Source: Kitasatospora herbaricolor
Lineage (GTDB): Bacteria > Actinomycetota > Actinomycetes > Streptomycetales > Streptomycetaceae
Direction: 5' to 3'
NCBI RefSeq assembly: GCF_030813695.1
Contig: NZ_JAUSVA010000002.1
Span: 4,402,001-4,466,000 of the forward strand
Length of the DNA: 64,000 bases
This document shows, piece after piece, positions 16,226-25,000 of the stretch; within the stretch, counting starts at the first letter, position 1; every line of letters starts with the position of its first letter. A program made the position numbers and the translations under genes. The notes below the pieces were generated by a model. It did not search any database, was not told the origin of the DNA, and saw only the letters and a program-made list of their open reading frames with translations.

Positions 16226-19200
16226 TCAGCGCCGCCGCCGGCCGGCTCCCCGGCCGAACACCCGGCGGGTGATCAGCCCGACCGAGGCGAGCAGCAGCAG
16301 GGCTCCGGCGAGGGCGGCCCGCCAACCGGTCGACTCCGGCCGGTGCTGGGCCACCGCCCCGCCCGAGGACTGCTCGACCAGCGTCCCGGCCGGCTCCGCT
16401 GCCTCCTCGCCGGCCGCCGCAGCGTCGGCCCCCGATCCCGACAGCCGAACGGCGGACGAGCCCGCGGCGGGAGGGAGCGGCTGGGCTGCGCCCCGCGCGG
16501 TGGACGAGGCGGAGGCGGAGGCGGCTGACGAGACCGGTGGGGACGGCGACGGCGACCGGAACGGGAGCGGCCCCGGGGCGGTCGTCCTTCCGGGGCCACC
16601 CGGTGACGCGACCACAGGTTGCGCGGACGGCCGGTCCGACGGCGAGGCGGTCGGCCGGGAGGTGGCCGACGGCGAGGTGGTGGGAGGGCCGGGGGGCGAG
16701 GCCGAAGCGGAGGCCGTCGGTGCGGCGGAAGCGGTCGGAGCAGTAGAAGCGGTCGCCGGCGGAACCACGATCGGCAGCAGTCCCGGCGGCACCGCGACCG
16801 GGCTCACCGCCGCGGTCGCCGACGAGAACGAGGACGAGGACGAGAACGAGGGCGAGGGCGAGGGCGAGGGCGAGGGCGAGGACGGCGGCTGCGTAGAGGG
16901 CGCCGCCGCGGCCGTGGTCGCCTTCACCGGTCCGGGGGAAGAGGCCGGCGCCGCCGGCGAAGGCGTGGCCGTGGCCGTGGCGACACCCGCCGTGGCCGTG
17001 GCCGTGACCGTGGCCGTGACCGAGGCCGAAGGCGTCGCCAAGGGTGCGGCGAGACGGATCGTCAGGGCCGGCGCCGCCGTCCCGTTGCCGGCCCGGTCGG
17101 TGGCGCTGACGACCAGTGAGTGATCACCAGGTGCGAGGTCCCGGGCGGCGGTGCAGCTCCAGCCGCCGTCCACGGCGGCCACCGCGCTGCAGGACGGGAC
17201 GCGCTCCGCCGGGCTCTGGGCCACCGCCCGGGTGGCCACCATGACGGTGCTGCCGCCCTCCGCGCGGCCGGCGAACCGGGGGCGGGCCGTACGGAGCGTC
17301 TCACCGGCCGCCGGGGCGGTCAGGACAGGGGCGGCCGGGGCGACGGTGTCGACGACCAGTGCGGAGGCCCGGCCGGTCACCCGGTTCCCGGCCGCGTCGA
17401 CGGCGGACGGGGTGAGCCGGTGCGTCCCGTCCGGCAGGTTCTCGACCGGCAGGCAGGACCAGCCGCCCGTCGGTCCGACCAGGGTGCTGCACAGCTCGGC
17501 GACCGTGGCCGTGGCCGTGGCGCCGGCCTGGTCGGCGACCGAGACGGTGCTGCCGGGATCACCGGTGCCGATGAGCAGCAGTCCAGGGTCGTTGGTGAAC
17601 TCGGGCAGGTCCAGAACGGGCACGGCCGGCGGGGCCGTCTTCACGGTGAAGCGGACGGGGTCACCCGTCAGCACCACCCCGCCGGTGGTGGTCTCGACCG
17701 GGGTCAGGGCGTGCGCCCCCTGGGCCAGTGCGGTGCCGGGCCGGCAGGCCCAGCCGCCGCCCTGGTCGACCTTGGCCCGGCAGAGCGTGGAGCCGCCCTC
17801 CCGGACCTCGACGGACGCGCCCGCCACCGCGCCCTCGCCCCGCACCTCGGGGCGGGCGTCGGCCACCGTGCCGCCCTCGACCGGGCGGCCGATCTCCGGC
17901 CTGGCGGCGCCGACGGCGAGCCGGACGCGCTGGTCCTCGACCCCGCCGGAGTCGGCGAACCCGCCGGGGCCGACCAGTTGGGCACCCTCCCGGGCGAGGC
18001 GCAGCCGGGCCCAGGTCTCTCCTGCCGAGGCGCCGGGCGGGACGGTCCATTCGAGGCCCGCCGTGGTGGCGCCGGCCGCGAGTTCGGCCTGCACCCGCTC
18101 GGTGGCGTCGAAGCGGCCGTTGCGGTCGAAGTCGATCCAGCCGGCCAGGGTCGCGGGGGCGCCGCCCACCGCGACCGGCACGCTCAGCCGGTAGTAGCGC
18201 CCGATGGAGGCCTCGGCCGGGTAGCTGACGGCGGGGTCGGCGCCCCGGTGGTCGGTGCGTCCCGGCTCGGGCCTCGGCGGGGTGAGGCCGGCGAAGGGGC
18301 CGCGCCGGGCGGCGCCGTGGTCCAGTTCGACCAGCGGCCCGCCCGCGGCGGCGTCGGCGTCCGCCGTCCGGTCGGCCCGGGCCGGGCCGAGGCCGGCCGC
18401 GGAGCCCAGCAACAGGTCGGTGGCGAGGTGCGAGGCGTTGGTGTAGCCGGCGGGTGCGGTGCCGACCGTCTCGTCGAGGGTGACGGTGTACGCCTGGCGC
18501 AGCGGGGCCGGGGCGGTGCTGCTGCCGGCCCGCGCGGTGGAGCGCTGCTCGACCCGCAGGGTGGCGGTGCTGAAGGTTCCGGCGAGTTCGAGGCTGCCCT
18601 CGGCGGCGGCGTCCGGCGAGGCGTCCGCGGCGCCGTCCGGCCCGGCCGGGGCGAGGGCGTTTCCGGCCACCGTCCAGCCGGTCCAGCCGGTCCGGGCGGT
18701 CAGCACCGGGGCGCCGGGCGATCCGCCGGTGACGGTCAGCCGGGCGGCGGTGGCGGTGCTGCCGCCCCGGCCGGTGGCGAGCGATGCCAGGCCGCTGACG
18801 TGCAGTCTGGGATTGCGCACGGCACGGGAGAAGGAGATCTGGAGGGTGCCCAGGGTGCTCCAGGCACCGTCGGCCCGCGGGCGTTCGGGGGTGAGGCCGA
18901 AGGTCTCGGCGGGGGCGCCCGCAGTGAGCCCGTCCGCGTACCCGGCCGGCCGGCCGCCGCCGGTGCGGTCGGCCAGCCGGCCCGGTTCGGCCGTCACGGT
19001 GACTCCCGGGGCGGCGGCGAAGTCCAGGCGGACGGTGAGGCCGGAGGGGAGCGTCGCGCGCCCCTGACCGGTCCAGCCGTCAGGGGACTGCTGGGCCAGC
19101 GAGGGGGGTGAATTCCAGCCAAGCAGCAGGCCGGTGGCGAGCAGGGCGGCCGAGGCCGCGACGAGCGGCCGCCGTCGCGCGTTCCGCGGCCCGTCCGGGC

Positions 19201-19249
19201 ACCCGCCGGAGGTGGGCGCGGCGGCGGGGCGGGAATACTGTCGGCTCAT
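16226..19249 (-). CDS. Large surface protein: GEVED domain, Ig-like repeats, Ser/Pro stalk, C-terminal anchor
   Basis: A 1007-residue exported protein. The signal peptide is residues ~1-52 (RRR then a hydrophobic core). The ectodomain includes a GEVED domain near 365-435 (GWIDFDRNGRFDATERV, ending SGGVEDQRV). Three ~90-residue Ig-like repeats follow, each with a GGW(A/S)C element. A Ser/Pro/Thr/Ala-rich stalk occupies ~800-950, including a (Ser-Pro)n run. The end is a hydrophobic helix plus Arg-rich tail. The pre-anchor sequence reads RPESTG, which is not a canonical LPXTG, so sortase attachment is uncertain. The start has AAGGAGAG upstream. Likely role: adhesion or wall-associated display. 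It lies upstream of the SPFH operon in the same direction. Confidence 0.8.
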   Translation of the reverse strand: MSRQYSRPAAAPTSGGCPDGPRNARRRPLVAASAALLATGLLLGWNSPPSLAQQSPDGWTGQGRATLPSGLTVRLDFAAAPGVTVTAEPGRLADRTGGGRPAGYADGLTAGAPAETFGLTPERPRADGAWSTLGTLQISFSRAVRNPRLHVSGLASLATGRGGSTATAARLTVTGGSPGAPVLTARTGWTGWTVAGNALAPAGPDGAADASPDAAAEGSLELAGTFSTATLRVEQRSTARAGSSTAPAPLRQAYTVTLDETVGTAPAGYTNASHLATDLLLGSAAGLGPARADRTADADAAAGGPLVELDHGAARRGPFAGLTPPRPEPGRTDHRGADPAVSYPAEASIGRYYRLSVPVAVGGAPATLAGWIDFDRNGRFDATERVQAELAAGATTAGLEWTVPPGASAGETWARLRLAREGAQLVGPGGFADSGGVEDQRVRLAVGAARPEIGRPVEGGTVADARPEVRGEGAVAGASVEVREGGSTLCRAKVDQGGGWACRPGTALAQGAHALTPVETTTGGVVLTGDPVRFTVKTAPPAVPVLDLPEFTNDPGLLLIGTGDPGSTVSVADQAGATATATVAELCSTLVGPTGGWSCLPVENLPDGTHRLTPSAVDAAGNRVTGRASALVVDTVAPAAPVLTAPAAGETLRTARPRFAGRAEGGSTVMVATRAVAQSPAERVPSCSAVAAVDGGWSCTAARDLAPGDHSLVVSATDRAGNGTAAPALTIRLAAPLATPSASVTATVTATATAGVATATATPSPAAPASSPGPVKATTAAAAPSTQPPSSPSPSPSPSPSFSSSSSFSSATAAVSPVAVPPGLLPIVVPPATASTAPTASAAPTASASASPPGPPTTSPSATSRPTASPSDRPSAQPVVASPGGPGRTTAPGPLPFRSPSPSPPVSSAASASASSTARGAAQPLPPAAGSSAVRLSGSGADAAAAGEEAAEPAGTLVEQSSGGAVAQHRPESTGWRAALAGALLLLASVGLITRRVFGRGAGRRRR

Positions 19250-19538
19250 CCGGCTCTCCTTCGGCGTCGGCCACCCGAAGGGGGTCTGGGTACAAGATCC
19301 GACAAAACGGAATCACGATCACGAGCCGGTAATACTCCGACACCGGCGGCATTGCCCAGGTCGTACCCAAATGGCGGCCCCCTCCCGGCGGAGCACCCCG
19401 ATGGCACGGGGGGCCGCCTGGCGTGACAGGCGCCGAAGGATCGTCAGATCATTCCAACCGACCGTTACTGACCAGTATTTGACCATTCATCGGACATCCC
19501 TGTTCGAATTGCCGGAATGCTCAGTAGAGTCGGCGCCC
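19250..19538. promoter_or_regulatory. Divergent intergenic region before the globin genes
   Basis: A 289-base non-coding gap between the surface-protein gene (minus) and the globin gene (plus). The last 100 bases are relatively A/T-rich and include TTGACC near 19475 and TAGAGT near 19525, 10 bases before the GTG. Nitric-oxide or redox control would be expected for flavohemoglobins, but I see no clear NsrR-type dyad. Confidence 0.35.
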
Positions 19539-19961
19539 GTGACCATCAATCCCGTTCTCATCAAGAGCAGTTTCGCGGTCGTCGAACCTCATGGCACGGA
19601 CGTCACCGCGCACTTCTACCAGCACCTGTTCGAGCACAACCCCGGCGTCCGCCCTCTCTTCGCCGAACATCTCGACGCCCAGCAGGACCGGCTCTGGAGC
19701 GCGCTGGGCGCACTGGTCACCCACCTGGAGGACACCGAGACCCTGGTCGGCATCCTGCGCGACCTGGGCGGCCGGCACGCGGGCTACGGCGCCCTGCCCG
19801 AGCACTTCCCCGCCGTCGGGGCCAGCCTGCTCGCCACCCTGCGGCACTTCGCGGGCGAGGAGGCCTGGACGGCCGAGGTGGAGGCCTCCTGGACCGCCGT
19901 CTACGGCGTGATCGCCGCCACCATGACCGAGGCACTCACCGCCGCGCAGTCCCACTCCTGA
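19539..19961 (+). CDS. Single-domain globin
   Basis: A 140-residue stand-alone globin closely resembling the globin half of the gene that follows: IKSSFAVVEPHGTDVTAHFYQHLFEHNPGVRPLF, broken here into its two hallmarks, the B10-region Tyr of HFYQHLF and the CD-corner PGVRPLF. The proximal His lies in LGGRHAGYG and EHFPAVGASL follows. The GTG start is chosen because similarity begins at TINPVLI. No ribosome binding site is obvious, and a possible -10 hexamer just upstream would make it nearly leaderless. Likely role: NO or O2 binding and detoxification together with the flavohemoglobin 10 bases downstream. It appears to be a tandem duplicate that lost the reductase domains. Confidence 0.83.
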   Translation: MTINPVLIKSSFAVVEPHGTDVTAHFYQHLFEHNPGVRPLFAEHLDAQQDRLWSALGALVTHLEDTETLVGILRDLGGRHAGYGALPEHFPAVGASLLATLRHFAGEEAWTAEVEASWTAVYGVIAATMTEALTAAQSHS

Positions 19962-19971
19962 GGCCGCCGCG

Positions 19972-21201
19972 GTGCCCTTCGACCCCGCGGTCATCCGCGC
20001 CAGCTTCGCCGTCGTCGAGCGCCGCGCCGACCACATGGCCAAGTACTTCTACGCCCACCTGTTCGCGCACCACCCCGGCGTCCGCGATTTCTTCCCCGAG
20101 CAGATGGCCGAGCAGCGCGACCGGCTCTTCGCCGCGCTCACCCAGCTCGTCCTGCGGCTGGAGAATCCCGGGCAGCTCACCGGCTACCTGCGCGCGCTCG
20201 GGCGCGACCACCGCAAGTTCCAGGCCGCGCCCGAGCACTACCCGGCCGTCGGGGCCAGCCTGATCGCCGCGCTGCGGCACTTCTCCGGCCACGGCTGGAC
20301 GCCGGAGATCGAGAAGGCCTGGACCGAGGCCTTCACCGTGATCGCCCAGGTGATGACCGAGGCCGCCGCGGAGGACGAGCCCGAATCCCCCGCCTGGTGG
20401 GAGGCCGAGGTCACCACCCGCCGCCGCGGCGCCCCCGACGTCGTGGTGCTCACCCTCGCGCCGGACCGCCCGTACCCCTACACCGCCGGCCAGTACCTCA
20501 CCCTGTGCAGCCCGCGGGTGCCCCGGGTCTGGCGCCCGTACTCGATCGCCAACGCCCCGCGCCCGGACGGCAGCCTGGACGTGCACGTCCGCCGGGTGCG
20601 CGGCGGGCTGCTGAGCACCGCGCTGGTCGACGACGTGATGCCCGGCGAGCGGCTGCGGCTGGGCCCCGCCCTCGGCGACGCCTGCCTGGTGCCCGGCTCC
20701 CGGCGGCCGCTGCTCGCGGTGGCCGGCGGCACCGGCTGGGGCCAGGTCAAGGCCCTGCTGGAGGACCTGCTGGCCGCCCCCGACCCGCGCCGGGTGACGG
20801 TCTACCTGGCGGCCCGCAACGACGCCGACCAGTACGACCTCGCCGCCGTCGAACAGCTGGTGGCCCGCTACAGCCGCCTGGACGTGCTGCTGGCGGCCCC
20901 CGCCGACGGCGCGGACCGCACCACGGCCAACGGGCTGCTCACCGACGGCCTGCGCGCCCACGGCGACTGGGAGGGCTGGGACGTCCACCTCAGCGGCCCG
21001 CCCGGCCTCGCCCCCGAGATCACCGAGCTGCTGCTGGGCCTCGGCGCCGAGCCGGAGCGGATCCGGCACGACCCGGTGCCCGAGACGCTCAACCGGACCC
21101 GCCCGCTGACCTCCTCCGACTGGTTCCTGGACCGCCGGGACGTGGCCTGGATCAACCGCACCGAACTCGGCCGCACCGAGCCCCCCGCCCCGGAGTGGTA
21201 G
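19972..21201 (+). CDS. Flavohemoglobin (nitric oxide dioxygenase type)
   Basis: A 409-residue three-domain protein. The globin is residues ~1-135 (KYFYAHLFAHHPGVRDFF with the distal Tyr, GRDHRKF with the proximal His). An FAD-binding reductase domain spans ~140-250 (YTAGQYLTL, RPYSIANAP). A NAD-binding domain spans ~255-380 (AVAGGTGWGQVKALLEDLL). The final ~30 residues are a short extension. The family oxidises NO to nitrate with O2 and NAD(P)H. The gene starts 10 bases after the single-domain globin stop, so the two are probably one transcript. The GTG start is assigned from the start of globin similarity. Confidence 0.88.
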   Translation: MPFDPAVIRASFAVVERRADHMAKYFYAHLFAHHPGVRDFFPEQMAEQRDRLFAALTQLVLRLENPGQLTGYLRALGRDHRKFQAAPEHYPAVGASLIAALRHFSGHGWTPEIEKAWTEAFTVIAQVMTEAAAEDEPESPAWWEAEVTTRRRGAPDVVVLTLAPDRPYPYTAGQYLTLCSPRVPRVWRPYSIANAPRPDGSLDVHVRRVRGGLLSTALVDDVMPGERLRLGPALGDACLVPGSRRPLLAVAGGTGWGQVKALLEDLLAAPDPRRVTVYLAARNDADQYDLAAVEQLVARYSRLDVLLAAPADGADRTTANGLLTDGLRAHGDWEGWDVHLSGPPGLAPEITELLLGLGAEPERIRHDPVPETLNRTRPLTSSDWFLDRRDVAWINRTELGRTEPPAPEW

Positions 21202-21217
21202 CGGCCGCCCCGGAACG

Positions 21218-21257
21218 GCGGAAGCCCCGCCGACCTGGTGGTCGGCGGGGCTTCCGC
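21218..21257. terminator. Hairpin between flavohemoglobin and tRNA-Arg
   Basis: A 17-bp perfect stem (GCGGAAGCCCCGCCGAC and its complement) with a 6-nt loop lies between the converging flavohemoglobin and tRNA genes, and probably terminates both. A near-identical stem occurs at 21735-21770. Confidence 0.75.
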
Positions 21258-21263
21258 GTCAGC

Positions 21264-21339
21264 TGGTGCGCTCAGCAGGATTCGAACCTGCAACCTCTTG
21301 ATCCGTAGTCAAGTGCTCTATCCGTTGAGCTATGAGCGC
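21264..21339 (-). tRNA. tRNA-Arg(ACG), copy 1, CCA encoded
   Basis: The minus strand folds into a full cloverleaf: acceptor GCGCTCA/TGAGCGC, anticodon stem CTTGA/TCAAG around loop CTACGGA (anticodon ACG), T arm GCAGG-TTCGAAT-CCTGC. The CCA end is encoded in the DNA. An essentially identical gene lies about 210 bases further on. Confidence 0.95.
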
Positions 21340-21433
21340 CCTCAGGGGTCTTGCGACACCCTGCGGTACTCGGGAAAGCCTACCTGATCCAGGAGCCCTC
21401 CCCGCACACCCGGCGCGGCGCGTGCGGCAAGCG

Positions 21434-21465
21434 GCGAGGCCCCGGGCCGGAGCCTGGGGCCTCGC
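21434..21465. terminator. Hairpin downstream of tRNA-Arg copy 2
   Basis: The stem GCGAGGCCC with GGGCCTCGC lies 9 bases beyond the 3' end of the second tRNA-Arg on the minus strand, so each of the two tRNA-Arg copies has its own terminator. Confidence 0.6.
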
Positions 21466-21473
21466 GATTGCGG

Positions 21474-21546
21474 TGCGCTCAGCAGGATTCGAACCTGCAA
21501 CCTCTTGATCCGTAGTCAAGTGCTCTATCCGTTGAGCTATGAGCGC
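21474..21546 (-). tRNA. tRNA-Arg(ACG), copy 2, CCA not encoded
   Basis: The same 73-nt body as copy 1 (anticodon loop CTACGGA, T arm GCAGG-TTCGAAT-CCTGC). The three bases after the discriminator are CCG, not CCA, so the CCA end must be added after transcription. Confidence 0.95.
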
Positions 21547-21732
21547 TCGCCCTGGCTTTGTTGCCGCCGGGGCGGTGCGGGAACAACATTACATGACCTG
21601 CGACGTGGGGCGAAATCGTTTGATCCGCACCCCCGGGCGGCCGGGTGGGAGGCCCCGGGCCGGGGGCCGCCGGGCCCGCCCGCCGGGCAGGTCCGGCCTC
21701 ACCGGAGGGGGACGGCGCCCGCCCCCGGGAAA

Positions 21733-21771
21733 CGCGGAAGCCCCGCCGGCCTGAGGGCCGGCGGGGCTTCC
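21733..21771. terminator. Hairpin downstream of tRNA-Ser(GCT)
   Basis: A long GC-rich stem (GGAAGCCCCGCCGGC with GCCGGCGGGGCTTCC) lies just past the tRNA-Ser 3' end on the minus strand. Its arms nearly match the hairpin at 21218-21257, suggesting a repeated terminator family. Confidence 0.7.
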
Positions 21772-21776
21772 GGAGG

Positions 21777-21867
21777 CGGAGGCTGAGGGATTTGAACCCT
21801 CGATGGGCTTTAAGACCCAAACCGCATTAGCAGTGCGGCGCCATAGACCGGACTAGGCGAAGCCTCC
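21777..21867 (-). tRNA. tRNA-Ser(GCT)
   Basis: A 91-nt class II tRNA on the minus strand: acceptor GGAGGCT/AGCCTCC, anticodon stem CCGCA/TGCGG around CTGCTAA (anticodon GCT), a long variable arm, and T arm GAGGG-TTCAAAT-CCCTC. CCA is not encoded. Confidence 0.95.
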
Positions 21868-22044
21868 TCCACAAGGACCGTCCCCGCATGGCGGATCCGT
21901 TCCGTGTGCCTGTGATGATGCCACAGCCTACCGGCCCGGCACCAACCACCGCTTACGTTACTAGGCGGGTCGTCCCCACCGCAAAGAACAATGAGATACT
22001 CCAGTCTCCGGAGGAGCTGCCCTGAGCCGAGGAGACCTGTCGAC

Positions 22045-25000
22045 GTGAGCAGCAGGCCGATCCGAGGCGCTGCTCGCCTCGCCGCCATACTCGACGCCCT
22101 GCCCGACGCGCTGCTGCTGGTGAACAGCAACGGCACGGTCGTCGATGCCAACAACGCCGCCGTGCAGAGCCTGCAGGCGCCCGGGACCTCACTGGTCGGG
22201 ATGGGCGTGCTCGACCTGCTGCCCGAGTTCGATCCCAGCCGGATCCCGGGCTCGATGCGGCCCGCCCCCCGCGAGGACGACGCGCTGGACCGGCCCGTGC
22301 GGATGACCGCGCGGCGCACGGACGGCACCGCCTTCCCCGTCGAGGTGTCCGGCAACGACTTCGCGGACGACGGCGCGAGCGAGGGCCGCGGGTACGCGCT
22401 GTCGCCGCTGGTGCCGTACGACCCGTACCGGGACACCCCGCGGCAGTCCTCCGGCAGCGACCTGCTGCTGCTGCTGGTGCGCGACCTCTCCAGCCGGCTC
22501 GGCGTGGAGGCGGAGCTGCGGCGCCAGCACAAGCAGACCGAGATGATCCTGCGGGCCGCCGCCGAGGGCGTGCTGGGCGTCGACCTGGAGGGCCGCTGCG
22601 TGCTGGTCAACCCGGCCGCCGCGCACATCCTGGAGTACCGGGCGAGCGAGCTGGGCGGGCGCGAGCTGCACCCGCTGATCCAGCACTCCAAGGCCGACGG
22701 CACCCCGCTGACGCTGGAGGAGTCCGCCCTCCTGGACACCCTCACCTCCGGCCGCAAGCACCGGGTCCGCGGCGCCGTGCTGTGGCGCAAGGACGGCCGG
22801 CCGGTCACCGTCGACCTGACCACCGCCCCCGTCCGGGACGGCGACCAGCTGGTCGGCGCGGTGATGACCTTCACCGACCGCAGCCGCGAGCTGGCGCTGG
22901 TCGCCCGCAACGAGCACCTGACCGCCGTGCTGGAGAGCGAGCTCGGCGGCGCGCTGACGGCCCTTCACCGGCGCATCGACGCGCTCGCCGGCGACCCGGC
23001 CGGCCAGCTCTGGCCGGAGGCGAACTGGACCCTGCGGCGGCTCGCCGACGAGTGCCGGCGGTTCGGCAAGCTGATCGACGGGGTGCTGTCGTACCAGAGC
23101 TACGAGGCGGGCGCCGAGAGCGGGCAGAACGCCCCGGAGCGCGAGCCGGTCGGCCTGGACGAGGTCGTACGGCGGGCCGTGGAGCACGCCGGCGAACTGG
23201 TCGGCGCCGGACGGGTGCGCTTCTCGGTGCACGCCGCCGCCGTCGAGGTGATCGCGGACGAGGAGCGGCTGGCCCAGGCGCTGGCCCACCTGGTCGCGGA
23301 CGTGAGCGGAGTGGCCCTGTCGCTGGACGCCGTGCCGGTGGTCGACGGCCTGGCCGTACCGGCCCCCGTCGGCCCGGCCGAGCTGCCGCCCTCCGGCGGG
23401 GAACCGCCCATGGTGGTGCTGGCCGCCGCCCAGCGCGGCGAGGTCGCCCGGGTCGAGATCCGCGGACCGGGCCTCGGCCCCAGCCCCGTCCACCTGCCGA
23501 TAGCGCGCAGCGTGGTCGAGCGGCACGGCGGCGTGCTGCAGTCCCACGAGCTGCCCGACCGGGCCGGCACCACGTACGTGGTGGAGCTGCCGCTGGACCC
23601 GGTCGCGGCGAAGGCCGCCGCCGAGCGCGCGGCGGCCGGCGGACGCCGGGACACCCCGAAGGAGTCGGACACCGCCGTGCTGCCCGACCTCCCGGGGATC
23701 CCGCAGCTGCCCTCGGGCGAGCGGACGACCGAGGGCGACGGTACGGACGACACCGGCGCGGAGGCCGCGGGGCAGTCCCCGGCCGCGCGTCCGGCGGCGG
23801 AGCAGGCCCCCGCGGTGGCGCCCGGGGAGGAGGGCCGGACCGGCCGCGGCCGCCGGGCCGCCCGGGCCGCCGACCCCGAGCGCCGGCAGGACGCCCCCGC
23901 TCCCCGGACGGGCCAGGGCGGCGGCACCGGAACGGGCGTCACGCTCGGCCGGACCGTCCCCGAGCAGTGGAACGGCGACGGCGCCGACGCCGGCTACGGC
24001 AGAGCGGCCGCCGACCAGGGCGACCGGGCCGAGCACGACCCGTGGCGCGGCGGCGACAACGGCGGGACGGCCTACGCCGTGCCCGCCGGAGAGAGCGACC
24101 GGGCACCCGGCGGCCGGGACTCCGGCACCGACTCCCGGACCGCCGCGCAGGGCGCCCCCAAGGCGTCCGGCGGCGCGATCGCGCTCGGGCCCGGCCCGTC
24201 CGCGGCGCCCGCCGAGCCGGAGCGACCGGCCGAGCAGCCGGCCCCGGAGCGCGGACCGCTGGCCCTCGGACCGGCCGGCCCCGCGTCCGAGCCCGCCGAC
24301 GGGCCGGTGCCCGCCCAGGGTCAGGGCGCCTCGCGGCGCCGGCGCGCCCTGCCCGCCGCCGGCGAGGAGCCGCCGGCCGGCTTCTCGCTGCCCGGCGTGC
24401 CCGACCCCGGCACCCCGCTCTACCCCGGTCTGGAGCACGCGCTCCCGGCCGGACCGGCGCCCGCCGTACCCGAGCCGGGCACGGTGCCGCCCACCGGCCG
24501 GCGCCGCCGGCTGGCCGTACCGCCCGGCGGCACGGCCGGGACCAGGCCCGAGGAGCAGGGCGAGGAGGCAGGCCAGGCCCCGGCCGGGCCCGAGGCGGCC
24601 CCCGCGGCCTCCGGCGCCCTGGAGATCGCCAGACCGGCGCTGCCGGCGGGCGACAACCTGCCCGCGACCACGCAGCCGGCCCCGCCGGCCGGCGCCGAGG
24701 CGGGCGAGCCGCGCCCGCCGCAGCCGGTGGGCAGCGGGCTGGGCGAGCTGTCGCCGCCGCGTCCGATGGGGGCCGGCGGCGGGTTCCCCGGTGCCTTCCC
24801 GGCCGCCCCGGCCGGCACGGTGGCCGTCCCGCAGGCGGGCGGCCCGGCGGACGGCGGCGCACCGGTGGAGGCCCGTACTCCCCCGCGTCCGATGGCCGAG
24901 CTGGCCCCCGCCGGCCACGGCGAGCCCGCCCCGGCACCGGACGGCGCCCCCTCGGCCGCCGGTGCCCCGGCCGCTGACGGGAACGCCCGTCGGCTGCTGG

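Noticed and set aside
16820..17040. DNA-level tandem repeat as an independent non-coding element
   Set aside because: The hexamer runs are in frame within the stalk of the surface protein and are explained by Ser-Pro/Thr-Ala repeats.
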